From Bacteroidales bacterium (GTDB lineage Bacteria; Bacteroidota; Bacteroidia; Bacteroidales; JAGOPY01), in contig JALNZD010000003.1 in assembly GCA_023229505.1 (NCBI GenBank), forward strand, positions 62,001-126,000: a stretch of DNA of 64,000 nucleotides. Direction: 5' to 3'. Positions 52,583 to 62,149 of the stretch are shown piece by piece. The notes under the pieces were generated by a model. That model was not told where the DNA came from and did no database searches. It saw only the letters and a program-made list of their open reading frames with translations. The position numbers and the translations under genes were made by a program. Within the stretch, counting starts at the first letter, position 1, and the number at the start of each line of letters is the position of its first letter.

Positions 52583-55500
52583 TTACAGGATAACAATTTT
52601 CCTGGTTACCACCCGGCCATCATTCAGAATTATCCTCAGCAGGTGCAATCCTACTGAGGTTTGAGGAATTTCAATCATTATCCCGGAACTTTGCATTTTA
52701 ACCTGATAATCTTTCACTTCCCTTCCATCCGGAGTGAATAGGGAGATGTGTTCAGCATGGATAGAACCGGTGAATTCGACATAAATCAATTCTTCAGCAG
52801 GATTGGGATATATGCGTGCAACCATGTCACCGTCATCAATTCCGGCAGGTGTTGCCCACTGGTTCTTTAACTGTTCAACCTGGGAAACCGGAATCTCCTT
52901 GTCCCATATCTTTACTTCATCTACGCTTCCGCGAAGTGCATACTGGGTTTCCACGTTGTCCATCCGGCCGATGGTAAGGGGTTTGGTTGAGGGTTGAAGG
53001 GTTCCTGAAAAGGCTTTAAAGGTATCCAGGACGCCATCCACATAAAGTTCCATTGAATAGCCGGTATAGAGAGCGGTAACATGGTAATAATGGTTCATCT
53101 CAATTGGTGTTGAGCCGTCCAGGTCTGCAATGCCGGAGTTTGTTTTTACAGTCCACCGCAGCAGGCCTTCGGGAGTAATAGATAGCTTATATCGCTGCTG
53201 CCACGATCCGTGAGAGATGATAAACCTTTCTGAACCCAGTTGTTCGCATTTGACCCAGCAGCTCAGGCTCACGGCATCACCGAAGTTCAGGTCGGCATCA
53301 TTATCAGTATAGATGATGTTTTGTCCGGCGGTGAACCTATAGGCCAGTGATGGCATGCCCCGTGCATCTTCAGTTTTGGTTACGCCGGACACTGTGGCAT
53401 GGAACCGGTCGGCAGCAGCGTTGCGATTATCTGAATCAAAAGGATACCATATCAGCGGAGATTGAAAGGAAAGGCTTGTATCTTTTACCAATGCCCCGGT
53501 GGACACCGTGGTGGAAAGCATATCCTGGTTGGTAACCTGCACTGTGATGGTGCCCACAACCGGCGTTTCCGGCGCTTGCCAGGTGACGAAACTCCCTATG
53601 GTTTGGTTTAAGACGCCAGTTGAAGCGCTCCAGGCATATTCAAGGATTTCGCCCGGCGCCGGTTCAACAAGTGCAGTAAAAGTGTTTTGATCTCCCGTAA
53701 CGGTGTATTTTGAACCGGCCTGTATGCCATTCACCACCGGTGGCATGGGAATGTGCTCGACTATCTGAAGGTGCAGCGTATCTTCAGCGGTCTGGCCATT
53801 GGCACTTATCCTGCATTTGAGCACAGGCTGTGATGGGGTGCCTGGTGCAGTAAGCTGCACCTGCGACTGATTCTGCCCCTCAATTAACACATCATCCCAA
53901 AACCAATCAAACTGCACCTGATCGCCCGGGTTGATATTTCCCGGTTCGCAATATGCCGTGAACACTGAATTTGTGATAATTGGGTTTTGATCCGTCGAAA
54001 GAGCTTTTATACGGAGGTGTTCAGAATAATCGTACTGATAATGATAGTCGAGGATATCATCGCCGGCATATAGCCTGCCATCGCTGGCTTCAGGTTCCTG
54101 TCCCGCTGAATAAAGTCTGATCAGTCTTACTTCCCCGGCCGGTACTGTTAACTGGATGTAACCTGAGGCCACTGCATACAGAATGATTTCGGTGATGGCA
54201 TCGTACACCCCGAATGTGCCTGATGGAAGATTAACGTTAACTTGTTTGACGGCCTGTGTTGGGTTGAAATACAGGTAAGAGACCAGGGAATTATCTCCGT
54301 AAAAATCAGTTTTATTGAGGCTTATCTGAAGGATTTCAGGAACATTGGTTGTTTGTGTCACTGCGGCAAGATATCCCACACTTGAACCGCTGTATAGCGA
54401 CAGATTTGTGGCCGCCCAGCCGCCACTGATGGCATCGCCGGTGGCAAACGGGGTTTTGCCCTGGTATACTTCTTTCATCGATTCATGAGGGATACAAGCC
54501 GTAGGGTCGTTTACTGAAGCCCATGTATAGGAATCCTGTTGCGTTTGAGGAAGGGCATTCCAGTAAAACAGCCGGCTGGCATTGGCTATATTCAGTATCC
54601 ATTTGGCAATGGCACGGGCATAGCGCTTGTCGTATTTGGGGAGTGGCGCCAGCGCGGCAGCCTGCTGGAAGCCATTCATTACAAAAGCGTAATCGTTACC
54701 GCCATCGTTGGCTTCGCCGATCAGGCCCGAGACATCATAACCGCCCCATGTCCCCACTATAGAGCCCCATTCCCTGAGGGCGCCCCGGTCGAAGCACCAG
54801 TCGAGCAGCTTCTGCAGGGGGTAATATGTGCCTTCAATAGCATTCATGCGGGCTGCAGCAAGCGTCCCGTAAGGTAGCTGAAGTTCATAGGCTGGGTTTG
54901 ATTCAAAACCCGTCAGAAAATCCATGGCAAGCTGGGCGCCTTCGAAATATTTTCTGCTCCCGGTTTCGAGGTAAGCATTATAGAGCAGCCAGGCGATACT
55001 TCCAGCTGATTCGGGCTCCGGAACGCCTGTTGTCAGCGGTAGCCCGGTGGCCAGGTTAAAAGCCCGGTAGTTCATGTAGGGCAATGTCCAGGGTGTTGAA
55101 CTTCCGTCCAATTGGTTTACACAATAAAGCCAGCGGTCGGCCACAGTCGTAAACTGAGTGCTGAATTCAGGAGCGGCATCGTGATATAATGACCTCAACT
55201 GATAAAAGTAGACATTGGGCATTACATCATACCACCAGTCGTCGCCAGAAGTCGTTGAATAGTTGTTCAGATAGACATTCTGACCGTTTTCCAGGTTAAA
55301 AAAATCTTTGGCCATGGCTACCCAGTTCATCCCGTTCTGGTTGCTTTTATCTATGCCGGCAAGCGAGGCTCCGACAATGGCCGGCATGATGTTGATAGCT
55401 TCTGCCTGATTGAGATGGCCATCAACACCCACATAAGAATCGAGAAACAAAGGCGTATTATCGGTATAATTGAATTGTCCCGGTGTGCCCAGGCGTGACA

Positions 55501-55699
55501 ACGGCAAATATTGTCCTGTTTTATTTAAGTTGAAGACATAGTTGTCGTAATCGTGAGCTACAGTATTCCAGTCCCTGATTTGGAGCGGTACCGGTGAATC
55601 GGGCATTTGATCAATTCGCGAAATACTTAATTGTCCCTGCTGAGGGAATGACTGCATTGTGAAGATACATAGCTGCAGTGCAAGTATAAATCGGGTCAT
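52583..55699 (-). CDS. T9SS-secreted (alpha/alpha)6-like glycosidase with LamG domain
   Basis: The protein has 1038 residues with a signal peptide (MTRFILALQLCIF...SFPQ). The N-terminal 480 residues are helical and aromatic-rich (GDDWWYDVMPNVYFYQL, PEPESAGSIAWLLYNAYLETG, REWGSIVGTWGGYDVSG), like (alpha/alpha)6 glycan-degrading enzymes. Ig-like and PKD-like units follow (about 560-750). A LamG/concanavalin-like domain (about 760-950) has the strand DNDADLNFGDAVSLSCWVK. A T9SS sorting domain (ARIYPNPAEELIYV) closes the chain. The enzymatic family is not recognised. It is probably a surface glycanase of the locus. Confidence 0.65.
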   Translation of the reverse strand: MTRFILALQLCIFTMQSFPQQGQLSISRIDQMPDSPVPLQIRDWNTVAHDYDNYVFNLNKTGQYLPLSRLGTPGQFNYTDNTPLFLDSYVGVDGHLNQAEAINIMPAIVGASLAGIDKSNQNGMNWVAMAKDFFNLENGQNVYLNNYSTTSGDDWWYDVMPNVYFYQLRSLYHDAAPEFSTQFTTVADRWLYCVNQLDGSSTPWTLPYMNYRAFNLATGLPLTTGVPEPESAGSIAWLLYNAYLETGSRKYFEGAQLAMDFLTGFESNPAYELQLPYGTLAAARMNAIEGTYYPLQKLLDWCFDRGALREWGSIVGTWGGYDVSGLIGEANDGGNDYAFVMNGFQQAAALAPLPKYDKRYARAIAKWILNIANASRLFYWNALPQTQQDSYTWASVNDPTACIPHESMKEVYQGKTPFATGDAISGGWAATNLSLYSGSSVGYLAAVTQTTNVPEILQISLNKTDFYGDNSLVSYLYFNPTQAVKQVNVNLPSGTFGVYDAITEIILYAVASGYIQLTVPAGEVRLIRLYSAGQEPEASDGRLYAGDDILDYHYQYDYSEHLRIKALSTDQNPIITNSVFTAYCEPGNINPGDQVQFDWFWDDVLIEGQNQSQVQLTAPGTPSQPVLKCRISANGQTAEDTLHLQIVEHIPMPPVVNGIQAGSKYTVTGDQNTFTALVEPAPGEILEYAWSASTGVLNQTIGSFVTWQAPETPVVGTITVQVTNQDMLSTTVSTGALVKDTSLSFQSPLIWYPFDSDNRNAAADRFHATVSGVTKTEDARGMPSLAYRFTAGQNIIYTDNDADLNFGDAVSLSCWVKCEQLGSERFIISHGSWQQRYKLSITPEGLLRWTVKTNSGIADLDGSTPIEMNHYYHVTALYTGYSMELYVDGVLDTFKAFSGTLQPSTKPLTIGRMDNVETQYALRGSVDEVKIWDKEIPVSQVEQLKNQWATPAGIDDGDMVARIYPNPAEELIYVEFTGSIHAEHISLFTPDGREVKDYQVKMQSSGIMIEIPQTSVGLHLLRIILNDGRVVTRKIVIL

Positions 55700-55784
55700 T
55701 TAAGCTGGGTTTTAAAAGATCAAGGGAACGGCAGAAATTAGAAGAAACAAGATCAACTAATAAACAGTTCAGTTGAAAAAAGGG

Positions 55785-55830
55785 AAGGCTCAATTTCCCG
55801 CCAATCACTATGCAGGAAACATTGAGCCTT
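55785..55830 (-). terminator. Terminator or attenuator after the LamG lipoprotein gene
   Basis: AAGGCTCAAT (55785-55794) pairs with ATTGAGCCTT (55821-55830). On the minus strand the stem is followed by a T-rich tract. It could partly separate the lipoprotein gene from the rest of the locus. Confidence 0.65.
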
Positions 55831-55870
55831 ACCCCTTAACACACATTAACAATTAAACCAAACCAAACAA

Positions 55871-56941
55871 TTATGGCTTTTCGTCGTTGTAAAGTTTCAT
55901 AATCTGTCCTTCAACCAATGCAATGTTATAGATTTTCAGCTCGTCAATGGCACCTTTGAAGTAGCCAAGGTTATCGGCTGTTGTCCATTCCATGAAATTG
56001 GCGGCAAGTTCTGCATCTGTTGCCACACAACCAATAATAAACGGCTGGGGGTCGGGAGCGGTAAGGATTTGTGTAAGAGGTCCTATGCCTTTGTCGGCCT
56101 CTGTCCAGGTTTTGGTAAGTGTACCATTAACGTAGAACTTCAGTTCCTTGGCTGTTCCGTTCACCGTAATCACAATATGATTCCACTGATCGACTTGAAT
56201 AGAGTTATCCGTTTCATTATCGGCATCAATAATTCCGCCATCTACCTTTTTGTAAGTAAAGAATGGTTTTCCTCCGCCCTGAGTCTGCAGTTTATATCCG
56301 TTCCAGTAGTTTTGTGAAATGATATAGTTGTGCTCATACAGTTCAATAGGCTTAACCCAGACTGCGATGGATATGTTAACAGGCAGGAAGGCGGTTGTAT
56401 AAGGAACTTCGAGGTGAGCTCCTTTATTCAGATAAACAGCGTTTCCACCTTTTACGCCTGCAACCCAGCTGGGCGACATGGCATCAGCGCCAAGAATTAC
56501 TGCATTTCCCGGGAAAAAGGTTCCTACGTGTTTAACGGTAGAGTAAGCTGTGGCAGTAGTTCCGGTTCCTTCATCGAAGTGCCAGCCGGCATTCAGATAC
56601 AGGGACTCGTCGATAAAACCATAAGCCTGTGAGTTAAAAGTGGCTATGGCTTCGGTTAACTGTGTAACCAGGTTATTGATTTGTACCTGTGTAAGTTTAT
56701 CAGCAGAAGCAGTTTTCACTGTCTGTAGAACAGTCTTGAAATTATCAATGGCTGTTTGTGGGTAATCAGCGGTGGTTGCGGCATCTGCAAGCGCTTCAGC
56801 CTCTGTAATTAATGCATTGAGAGCGGTTTTGTCTCCCTCGATGATTTCTTCATCGTCTTTGCATGATCCAAGGATCATGACTGAACTAACAATCAACATA
56901 AGCAACAAAGTTTGCAGCTTCATCAGATTTTTCATTTTCAT
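55871..56941 (-). CDS. LamG-domain surface lipoprotein
   Basis: The protein has 356 residues. A lipoprotein signal ends at ILGSC, and an acidic stretch (KDDEEIIEGD) follows, resembling the Bacteroidota surface lipoprotein export signal. Residues 40-105 are a helical FIVAR-like hairpin (ALNALITEAEALADAATTA, TVLQTVKTASADKLTQVQIN). Residues 115-350 are a LamG/concanavalin A-like domain (AGWHFDEGTGTTAT, ISIAVWVKPIEL, FKGAIDELKIYN). It probably binds glycan as a surface glycan-binding protein. It is the first gene of the locus, with a -7 element at 57029. Confidence 0.8.
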   Translation of the reverse strand: MKMKNLMKLQTLLLMLIVSSVMILGSCKDDEEIIEGDKTALNALITEAEALADAATTADYPQTAIDNFKTVLQTVKTASADKLTQVQINNLVTQLTEAIATFNSQAYGFIDESLYLNAGWHFDEGTGTTATAYSTVKHVGTFFPGNAVILGADAMSPSWVAGVKGGNAVYLNKGAHLEVPYTTAFLPVNISIAVWVKPIELYEHNYIISQNYWNGYKLQTQGGGKPFFTYKKVDGGIIDADNETDNSIQVDQWNHIVITVNGTAKELKFYVNGTLTKTWTEADKGIGPLTQILTAPDPQPFIIGCVATDAELAANFMEWTTADNLGYFKGAIDELKIYNIALVEGQIMKLYNDEKP

Positions 56942-57028
56942 AATATTTAAATTTTAATTGGTGATTGATTTCGGCGAATGGACTGAGGGCACCTCTAAAA
57001 ACTACTTTATATGATGCCGGTTTAGATA

Positions 57029-57036
57029 CAAAAGTA
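57029..57036 (-). promoter_or_regulatory. -7 element at the head of the polysaccharide utilization locus
   Basis: TACTTTTG on the minus strand matches TAnnTTTG and lies about 90 bases upstream of the LamG lipoprotein start. No clear -33 element is seen. The rest of 56942-57293 is AT-rich with no gene. Confidence 0.45.
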
Positions 57037-57293
57037 CAGGATAGTTTTCTAATAACCTAATTTTACCCCCTAATTTTTAATTAATTAATTATCTTATACT
57101 TACAAAAGCACATTTTTCAAATCCGGACATACCTCTCCACTGCTGACAGAAGAGGGGTATGTGGATAGGGTAAAAGTAAAATCTGCAATATTCTGAAGAG
57201 TTTAAAAAATATTTTCAAAAAAATTTGTAAATAATTGACATTTCGGATCGTTTGTATATAAATTTACCCATTGAATTATTTAAAACCGAACCA

Positions 57294-58646
57294 ATGGAAT
57301 TAACGACATCCAATGCCATCTCGCCGGTCGATGGCAGGTATCGCAAGCAAACCGAGCCTTTGGCATTTTATTTTTCCGAAGCGGCTTATATTAACTATCG
57401 CGTTTTCGTTGAGATCGAATATTTTATAGCGCTTTGTGAGATACCTTTGCCACAGCTGAAAGAATTCGACAAGAGCCTTTTCGAGGAACTTCGGTCGATC
57501 AGCAGGAATTTCACTTTTGAAGATGCCGAAGAGGTCAAGCAGGTCGAGAAAACCACGAATCACGATGTCAAGGCAGTGGAATATTACGTAAAAAAACGTT
57601 TTGAAAAGCTGAAGCTTAAGCAGTATAAGGAATTTGTGCATTTTGGGCTCACATCGCAGGACATCAACAACACGGCCATACCTTATGCCACCAGGCTGGC
57701 TTTGCACGAAGTGCTCCTTCCGCTGATCAATGAGGTGGAAGATATGCTTACGCGGAAAGCCAAAGAATGGAAAGATATACCGATGCTTGCCCGGACACAT
57801 GGCCAGCCGGCCTCGCCCACCCGGCTCGGCAAAGAACTCTATGTTTTTGTTGACCGCATTAAAAGCCAGCTAAGCCTGCTGAAGACCATCCCCTTCGGTG
57901 CCAAATTCGGCGGGGCTACCGGCAATTTCAACGCCCACAAGGTAGCATATCCTGATATCGACTGGGCAGAATTCGGCGATCAGTTCGTCAGTTGTTCTCT
58001 GGGACTTTCACGGCAAAAAGTGACGACCCAGATCGAACATTATGATAACCTGGCAGCCCTGTTTGATAATCTGAGACGGATCAATACAATAATGATCGAT
58101 CTTTGCCGCGATATGTGGACTTACATATCCATGGATTACTTCAAACAAAAAATCGCTGCAGGAGAAGTCGGGTCTTCAGCCATGCCCCATAAGATAAATC
58201 CCATCGATTTCGAAAATGCCGAGGGGAACTTTGGAATGGCCAATGCCGTATTCGGGCATCTTTCTGAAAAACTGCCCATTTCCCGGCTGCAAAGGGATCT
58301 TACAGACTCCACGGTGATCCGTAATATCGGGGTTCCTGTTGCCCACACTATGATCGCAATTAAATCACTCATTAAAGGGATGGATAAAGTGATCCTGAAT
58401 CAGGATAAGATACGCAGCGACCTTCAGGATAACTGGGCCGTCATTGCTGAGGCAATACAAACCATCCTCCGCAGGGAAAATTATCCTGATCCTTACGAAT
58501 CGCTGAAAACACTTACCCGCACCAATAAAAAGATTGATAAACAAACTCTTCATGATTTTATAGACGGCCTGAAAATTTCTCAAAAAGTCAAAACGGAATT
58601 AAAAAGTATCACACCTGAGAATTATACCGGCATCGACATTATATGA
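57294..58646 (+). CDS. purB: Adenylosuccinate lyase
   Basis: The protein has 450 residues from the ATG at 57294; an in-frame upstream start would add 14 unlikely residues. It has NAISPVDGRYRKQTEPL at the start, TNHDVKAVEYYVK, HFGLTSQDINNTA, RTHGQPASPTRLGKE and the signature loop GSSAMPHKINPIDFENAEGN (about 288-307). This is the longer E. coli-type PurB. It acts twice in purine synthesis, releasing fumarate from SAICAR and adenylosuccinate. It is followed after 18 bases by an ABC exporter gene on the same strand. Confidence 0.95.
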   Translation: MELTTSNAISPVDGRYRKQTEPLAFYFSEAAYINYRVFVEIEYFIALCEIPLPQLKEFDKSLFEELRSISRNFTFEDAEEVKQVEKTTNHDVKAVEYYVKKRFEKLKLKQYKEFVHFGLTSQDINNTAIPYATRLALHEVLLPLINEVEDMLTRKAKEWKDIPMLARTHGQPASPTRLGKELYVFVDRIKSQLSLLKTIPFGAKFGGATGNFNAHKVAYPDIDWAEFGDQFVSCSLGLSRQKVTTQIEHYDNLAALFDNLRRINTIMIDLCRDMWTYISMDYFKQKIAAGEVGSSAMPHKINPIDFENAEGNFGMANAVFGHLSEKLPISRLQRDLTDSTVIRNIGVPVAHTMIAIKSLIKGMDKVILNQDKIRSDLQDNWAVIAEAIQTILRRENYPDPYESLKTLTRTNKKIDKQTLHDFIDGLKISQKVKTELKSITPENYTGIDII

Positions 58647-58664
58647 TAATGGAAATACTATAGA

Positions 58665-60485
58665 ATGAAGAAATTTCTAAGGATACTTGCCTACATAAGA
58701 CCATACTGGGTGCATGCCATGCTTAATGTCATCTCCAATATCCTGGTTATTGTATTTTCGCTGGTATCATTTGTCATGCTGATCCCTTTCCTGAACCTTC
58801 TTTTCGGGAAAGAAGAACTGGTCATGATCAAGCCGGTTTTCCATTTTAATGCAGAATCATTTATTGAGTATTTAAATTATTTTATCAGTAAGACCATTAT
58901 TGAAAATGGGAAAGTCGAGGCCTTGATCTTTATATGCGTATTCCTGCTCTCCACCTTCTTTTTCCGTAACCTTTTCCGGTTCCTGGCCATGTTCTTTCTT
59001 GCGAAAGTCAGGGTAAAAGCCGTCATGGATATCCGTAACGAAATCTACCATAAAATCCTCATCCTTCCTTTATCATATTTTAATCAGCGAAAAAAAGGGG
59101 ATATTATGTCACGGATCACTACTGATGTTCAGGAGATTGACGTTTCAATCATGAATTACCTGGAGATCATTTTCCGCGACCCGATTACGATCATTGCCTA
59201 TTATGTGACAATGATGATAATGAGCCCTGAGTTGACTTTTTTCGTCACCATCCTTTTACCAATGACTGGATATGTGATAGGTGTAATCGGAAGGAACCTC
59301 AGGAAAGAATCCAAAGTCGGGCAGGCACGTTTTTCAGGACTTCTCTCGGTAGTTGAGGAAACCATTGGCGGGTTGCGGATCATCAAAGCTTTCACTGCCA
59401 TCGGATTTTCAGATGCACGGTTCAAAGATCTGAACAGGACTTATTCAAGGTTGATGGTAAAGATTTTTCGTACACGTGATTTGTCATCCCCAATGAGCGA
59501 ATTCCTTTCTTCAGTAATAATCATTATCGTGCTTTGGTATGGTGGCCGTTTGGTGTTGGGCGACTCTAGCACCATTTCAGCGGCGGTTTTCATCACTTAC
59601 ATCCTCATCTTCTCACAGATTATCCCCCCGGCAAAAACCTTTACTACAGGATATTACAGCATTCAGAAAGGTATTGCTTCAGCCGAAAGAGTCTTTGAAA
59701 TACTTGATGCTGAAGAGATTATCATGGAAAAGCCAAATCCTGTGCGTATTGACAATTTCAGGAAAGAAATTGAATACAGGGACGTTTCTTTCAGCTATCA
59801 GGCCGAAGAGGTGCTCAGCCATATCAGTGTAGTGATCCCAAAGGGAAAAATCATAGCCCTTGTTGGGCCTTCCGGGGGTGGTAAAACTACCTTCGTCGAC
59901 CTTTTACCCCGCTTTTACGATACTGTTGGTGGTGAAATCCTGCTTGACGGCACCGACATCCGGGATTACCGTATTGATGACCTCCGGTCACTCATGGCTA
60001 TCGTTACCCAGGAATCGATCCTTTTCAATGACTCTGTATATAACAACATTGTCTTCGGAAAACCCGGCGTAACCAATGAAGCAGTTATCGAAGCTGCGAA
60101 AGTGGCCAATGCACATGAGTTCATTATGGCAATGGAAGAAGGCTATGAAACCAATATCGGTGATCGCGGAGCAAAGCTGTCAGGAGGGCAACGGCAGCGC
60201 CTCAGCATTGCACGTGCCATACTCAGGAACCCTCCCATCCTGATCCTCGACGAAGCTACTTCCGCTCTTGATTCCGAATCGGAGAGACAGGTTCAGGATG
60301 CGCTTTTAAAAGTGATGAAGGACCGCACTTCAATTGTCATTGCCCACCGGTTGTCGACAATAAAATTCGCTGATGAGATCATCGTCCTGGAAAAGGGTAA
60401 GATCGTTGAAAACGGCAATCATGAACAGCTTATTCAAAAAGGGGGGCTTTACAAAAGGTTGTTTGATTTGCAGACTTTTGCCTGA
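58665..60485 (+). CDS. ABC exporter, fused permease and ATPase (MsbA-like)
   Basis: The protein has 606 residues. The N-terminal 330 residues hold six membrane helices of the type 1 exporter fold. The ATPase domain has Walker A VGPSGGGKTTF, Q-loop VTQESILF, signature LSGGQRQRLSIARA, Walker B ILILDEATSALD and H-loop IVIAHRLST. It resembles MsbA-type half transporters that flip lipids or export hydrophobic compounds as homodimers. The substrate cannot be told from sequence. It lies 18 bases after purB and is probably co-transcribed. Confidence 0.9.
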   Translation: MKKFLRILAYIRPYWVHAMLNVISNILVIVFSLVSFVMLIPFLNLLFGKEELVMIKPVFHFNAESFIEYLNYFISKTIIENGKVEALIFICVFLLSTFFFRNLFRFLAMFFLAKVRVKAVMDIRNEIYHKILILPLSYFNQRKKGDIMSRITTDVQEIDVSIMNYLEIIFRDPITIIAYYVTMMIMSPELTFFVTILLPMTGYVIGVIGRNLRKESKVGQARFSGLLSVVEETIGGLRIIKAFTAIGFSDARFKDLNRTYSRLMVKIFRTRDLSSPMSEFLSSVIIIIVLWYGGRLVLGDSSTISAAVFITYILIFSQIIPPAKTFTTGYYSIQKGIASAERVFEILDAEEIIMEKPNPVRIDNFRKEIEYRDVSFSYQAEEVLSHISVVIPKGKIIALVGPSGGGKTTFVDLLPRFYDTVGGEILLDGTDIRDYRIDDLRSLMAIVTQESILFNDSVYNNIVFGKPGVTNEAVIEAAKVANAHEFIMAMEEGYETNIGDRGAKLSGGQRQRLSIARAILRNPPILILDEATSALDSESERQVQDALLKVMKDRTSIVIAHRLSTIKFADEIIVLEKGKIVENGNHEQLIQKGGLYKRLFDLQTFA

Positions 60486-60562
60486 AAAACCATACTATTG
60501 CCACGACGCAGCTTTTTAAGTTCCGATAAGTATTGACTTTTGACAACAGTGCAGCTTGCTTC

Positions 60563-62149
60563 CTACTTCGCCACGACAAATTTGCCTTTCAGGATTCTCT
60601 TATCTAACCCCATGCAAATAATCATGTAAAATCCCGGAGACAAATTAGAAATATCCAGGGAAAGCGTCTTGTTTCCTGGACCAATTCTGTTTTTCAGGAC
60701 TTCACGGCCAAAGATGTCATAGATTCTGAATTCGGATATTTCAGGTGATACTATTAGAGGCAAACTTATTGTAATCCATTCCCGGGCTGGATTCGGGGAA
60801 ATTTTTATTGTGGATTCATGTTCCTCCTTCGTTGGGATCTCATCAATATTGACAAATACCCCGCAATTCAGTCCTATGGTATCCGATGGTATCTGGTAAG
60901 AACATAATGTGTCGTAATTCAAAGGATAGGGATATAATGTATCATCCTCCAAATTGTCATTCAGTTTGAATAAATGAATATCCCAGGAATCCGAGGTAGC
61001 ATAAGTGCCACCAACAAGTATTTTACCGTCGAAGGTATTAATAATATCATCGGGAGCTCTTTTTTCATCGAGCAATAGCCTTCTGTACTTAATTGTGCCA
61101 ACAGTATCGATCATGAATACCTCGCTAAATCCTTCATCATAAGTATAATTTTCCCATTCTATGCCGACTAAAAGTGTCGAATCATTGTAAACGCTTATTG
61201 GAAGCGCCCAACCATAATAAATCGTATCGCCAAGTAGGCAAAAATCATCCAATTGTTCCCCGGCGCTGTTGAATTTAAAGATGGCAGGCCCGGGCGGGCC
61301 GTTCTCACATATCCTTGTTCCTGCAGAATAAAAGATGCCATTTTCTTTTTCAACAGAACAAAAGGCTCCGCCCCAAATGTATTGTTCTCCTCCCCATTTT
61401 AGCTCCCAATCTTGCGCGCCGGCAGAATCCGTTAATACAAACAACGGCGTTGGGCCGCCATCATCTCCGGAAACCAGGAAATTAGTATCGGAAGTCACAA
61501 GCAGGTGGTAACCTTCCGCATTATTAATCGTCGTATCTTCCCGGACAAGGTATTTTATCCAGACTGGCTCACCTGTTGCATCTAACTTGATCAGGCTTAT
61601 ACGAATTTCCTCGCCGTTGTAGTTATAATACCGCATCATACCGAGATAAGAGCCATCCGGCAATACCTTTACGTATGAACCTACGTTATAGCTATACGAT
61701 GCTATGATTTTGCACCACTCGACTATAAAACAGGCATTGACTTTCAAAAACAACGGATTATAATTGACATCATTATCAGTAGTTGCTCCGGAAAAAATTG
61801 CTCCTCCATCGGAAGTTTTTTCCATATGGGTGAAGTAGGTGCTCTCATCGACATCACCATACCTTTTTTCCCAGAGCTTATTTCCATTAATATCTGTCTT
61901 AATGATCAATCCGAAGTGAAAAGTATTGACATTCAGTAAATGAGAACCACCTAAAAGATAACCTTTATCATAAGCTTCTTGCACGTTTTTAACATATACA
62001 TGGTAATCATAATTATAGACTCTGTGCCAAACCTGACCTGAACAGGGGTTTATCAAATAAAAAACGGATGTTGTAAAAAATATCAGACACTTAATAAATG
62101 GTATTCGGTGATTTAAAAGAATTAAAAAGTTTTTCATCGGATTCATCAT
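60563..62149 (-). CDS. T9SS-secreted protein with propeller-like repeats
   Basis: The protein has 528 residues. The start ATG overlaps the stop of the upstream gene (ATGA); an ATG four codons later is an alternative. A signal peptide (FIKCLIFFTTSVFYLI...CSG) precedes about 400 residues of repeated strand patterns (GYLLGGSHLLN, GNKLWEKRYGDVDE, DGGAIFSGATTDN, DGSYLGMMRYYN, DGKILVGGTY). This is typical of secreted proteins with beta-propeller-like repeats. A T9SS sorting domain (IKISPNPAREWITI) follows. No enzymatic motif is visible. Confidence 0.8.
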   Translation of the reverse strand: MMNPMKNFLILLNHRIPFIKCLIFFTTSVFYLINPCSGQVWHRVYNYDYHVYVKNVQEAYDKGYLLGGSHLLNVNTFHFGLIIKTDINGNKLWEKRYGDVDESTYFTHMEKTSDGGAIFSGATTDNDVNYNPLFLKVNACFIVEWCKIIASYSYNVGSYVKVLPDGSYLGMMRYYNYNGEEIRISLIKLDATGEPVWIKYLVREDTTINNAEGYHLLVTSDTNFLVSGDDGGPTPLFVLTDSAGAQDWELKWGGEQYIWGGAFCSVEKENGIFYSAGTRICENGPPGPAIFKFNSAGEQLDDFCLLGDTIYYGWALPISVYNDSTLLVGIEWENYTYDEGFSEVFMIDTVGTIKYRRLLLDEKRAPDDIINTFDGKILVGGTYATSDSWDIHLFKLNDNLEDDTLYPYPLNYDTLCSYQIPSDTIGLNCGVFVNIDEIPTKEEHESTIKISPNPAREWITISLPLIVSPEISEFRIYDIFGREVLKNRIGPGNKTLSLDISNLSPGFYMIICMGLDKRILKGKFVVAK

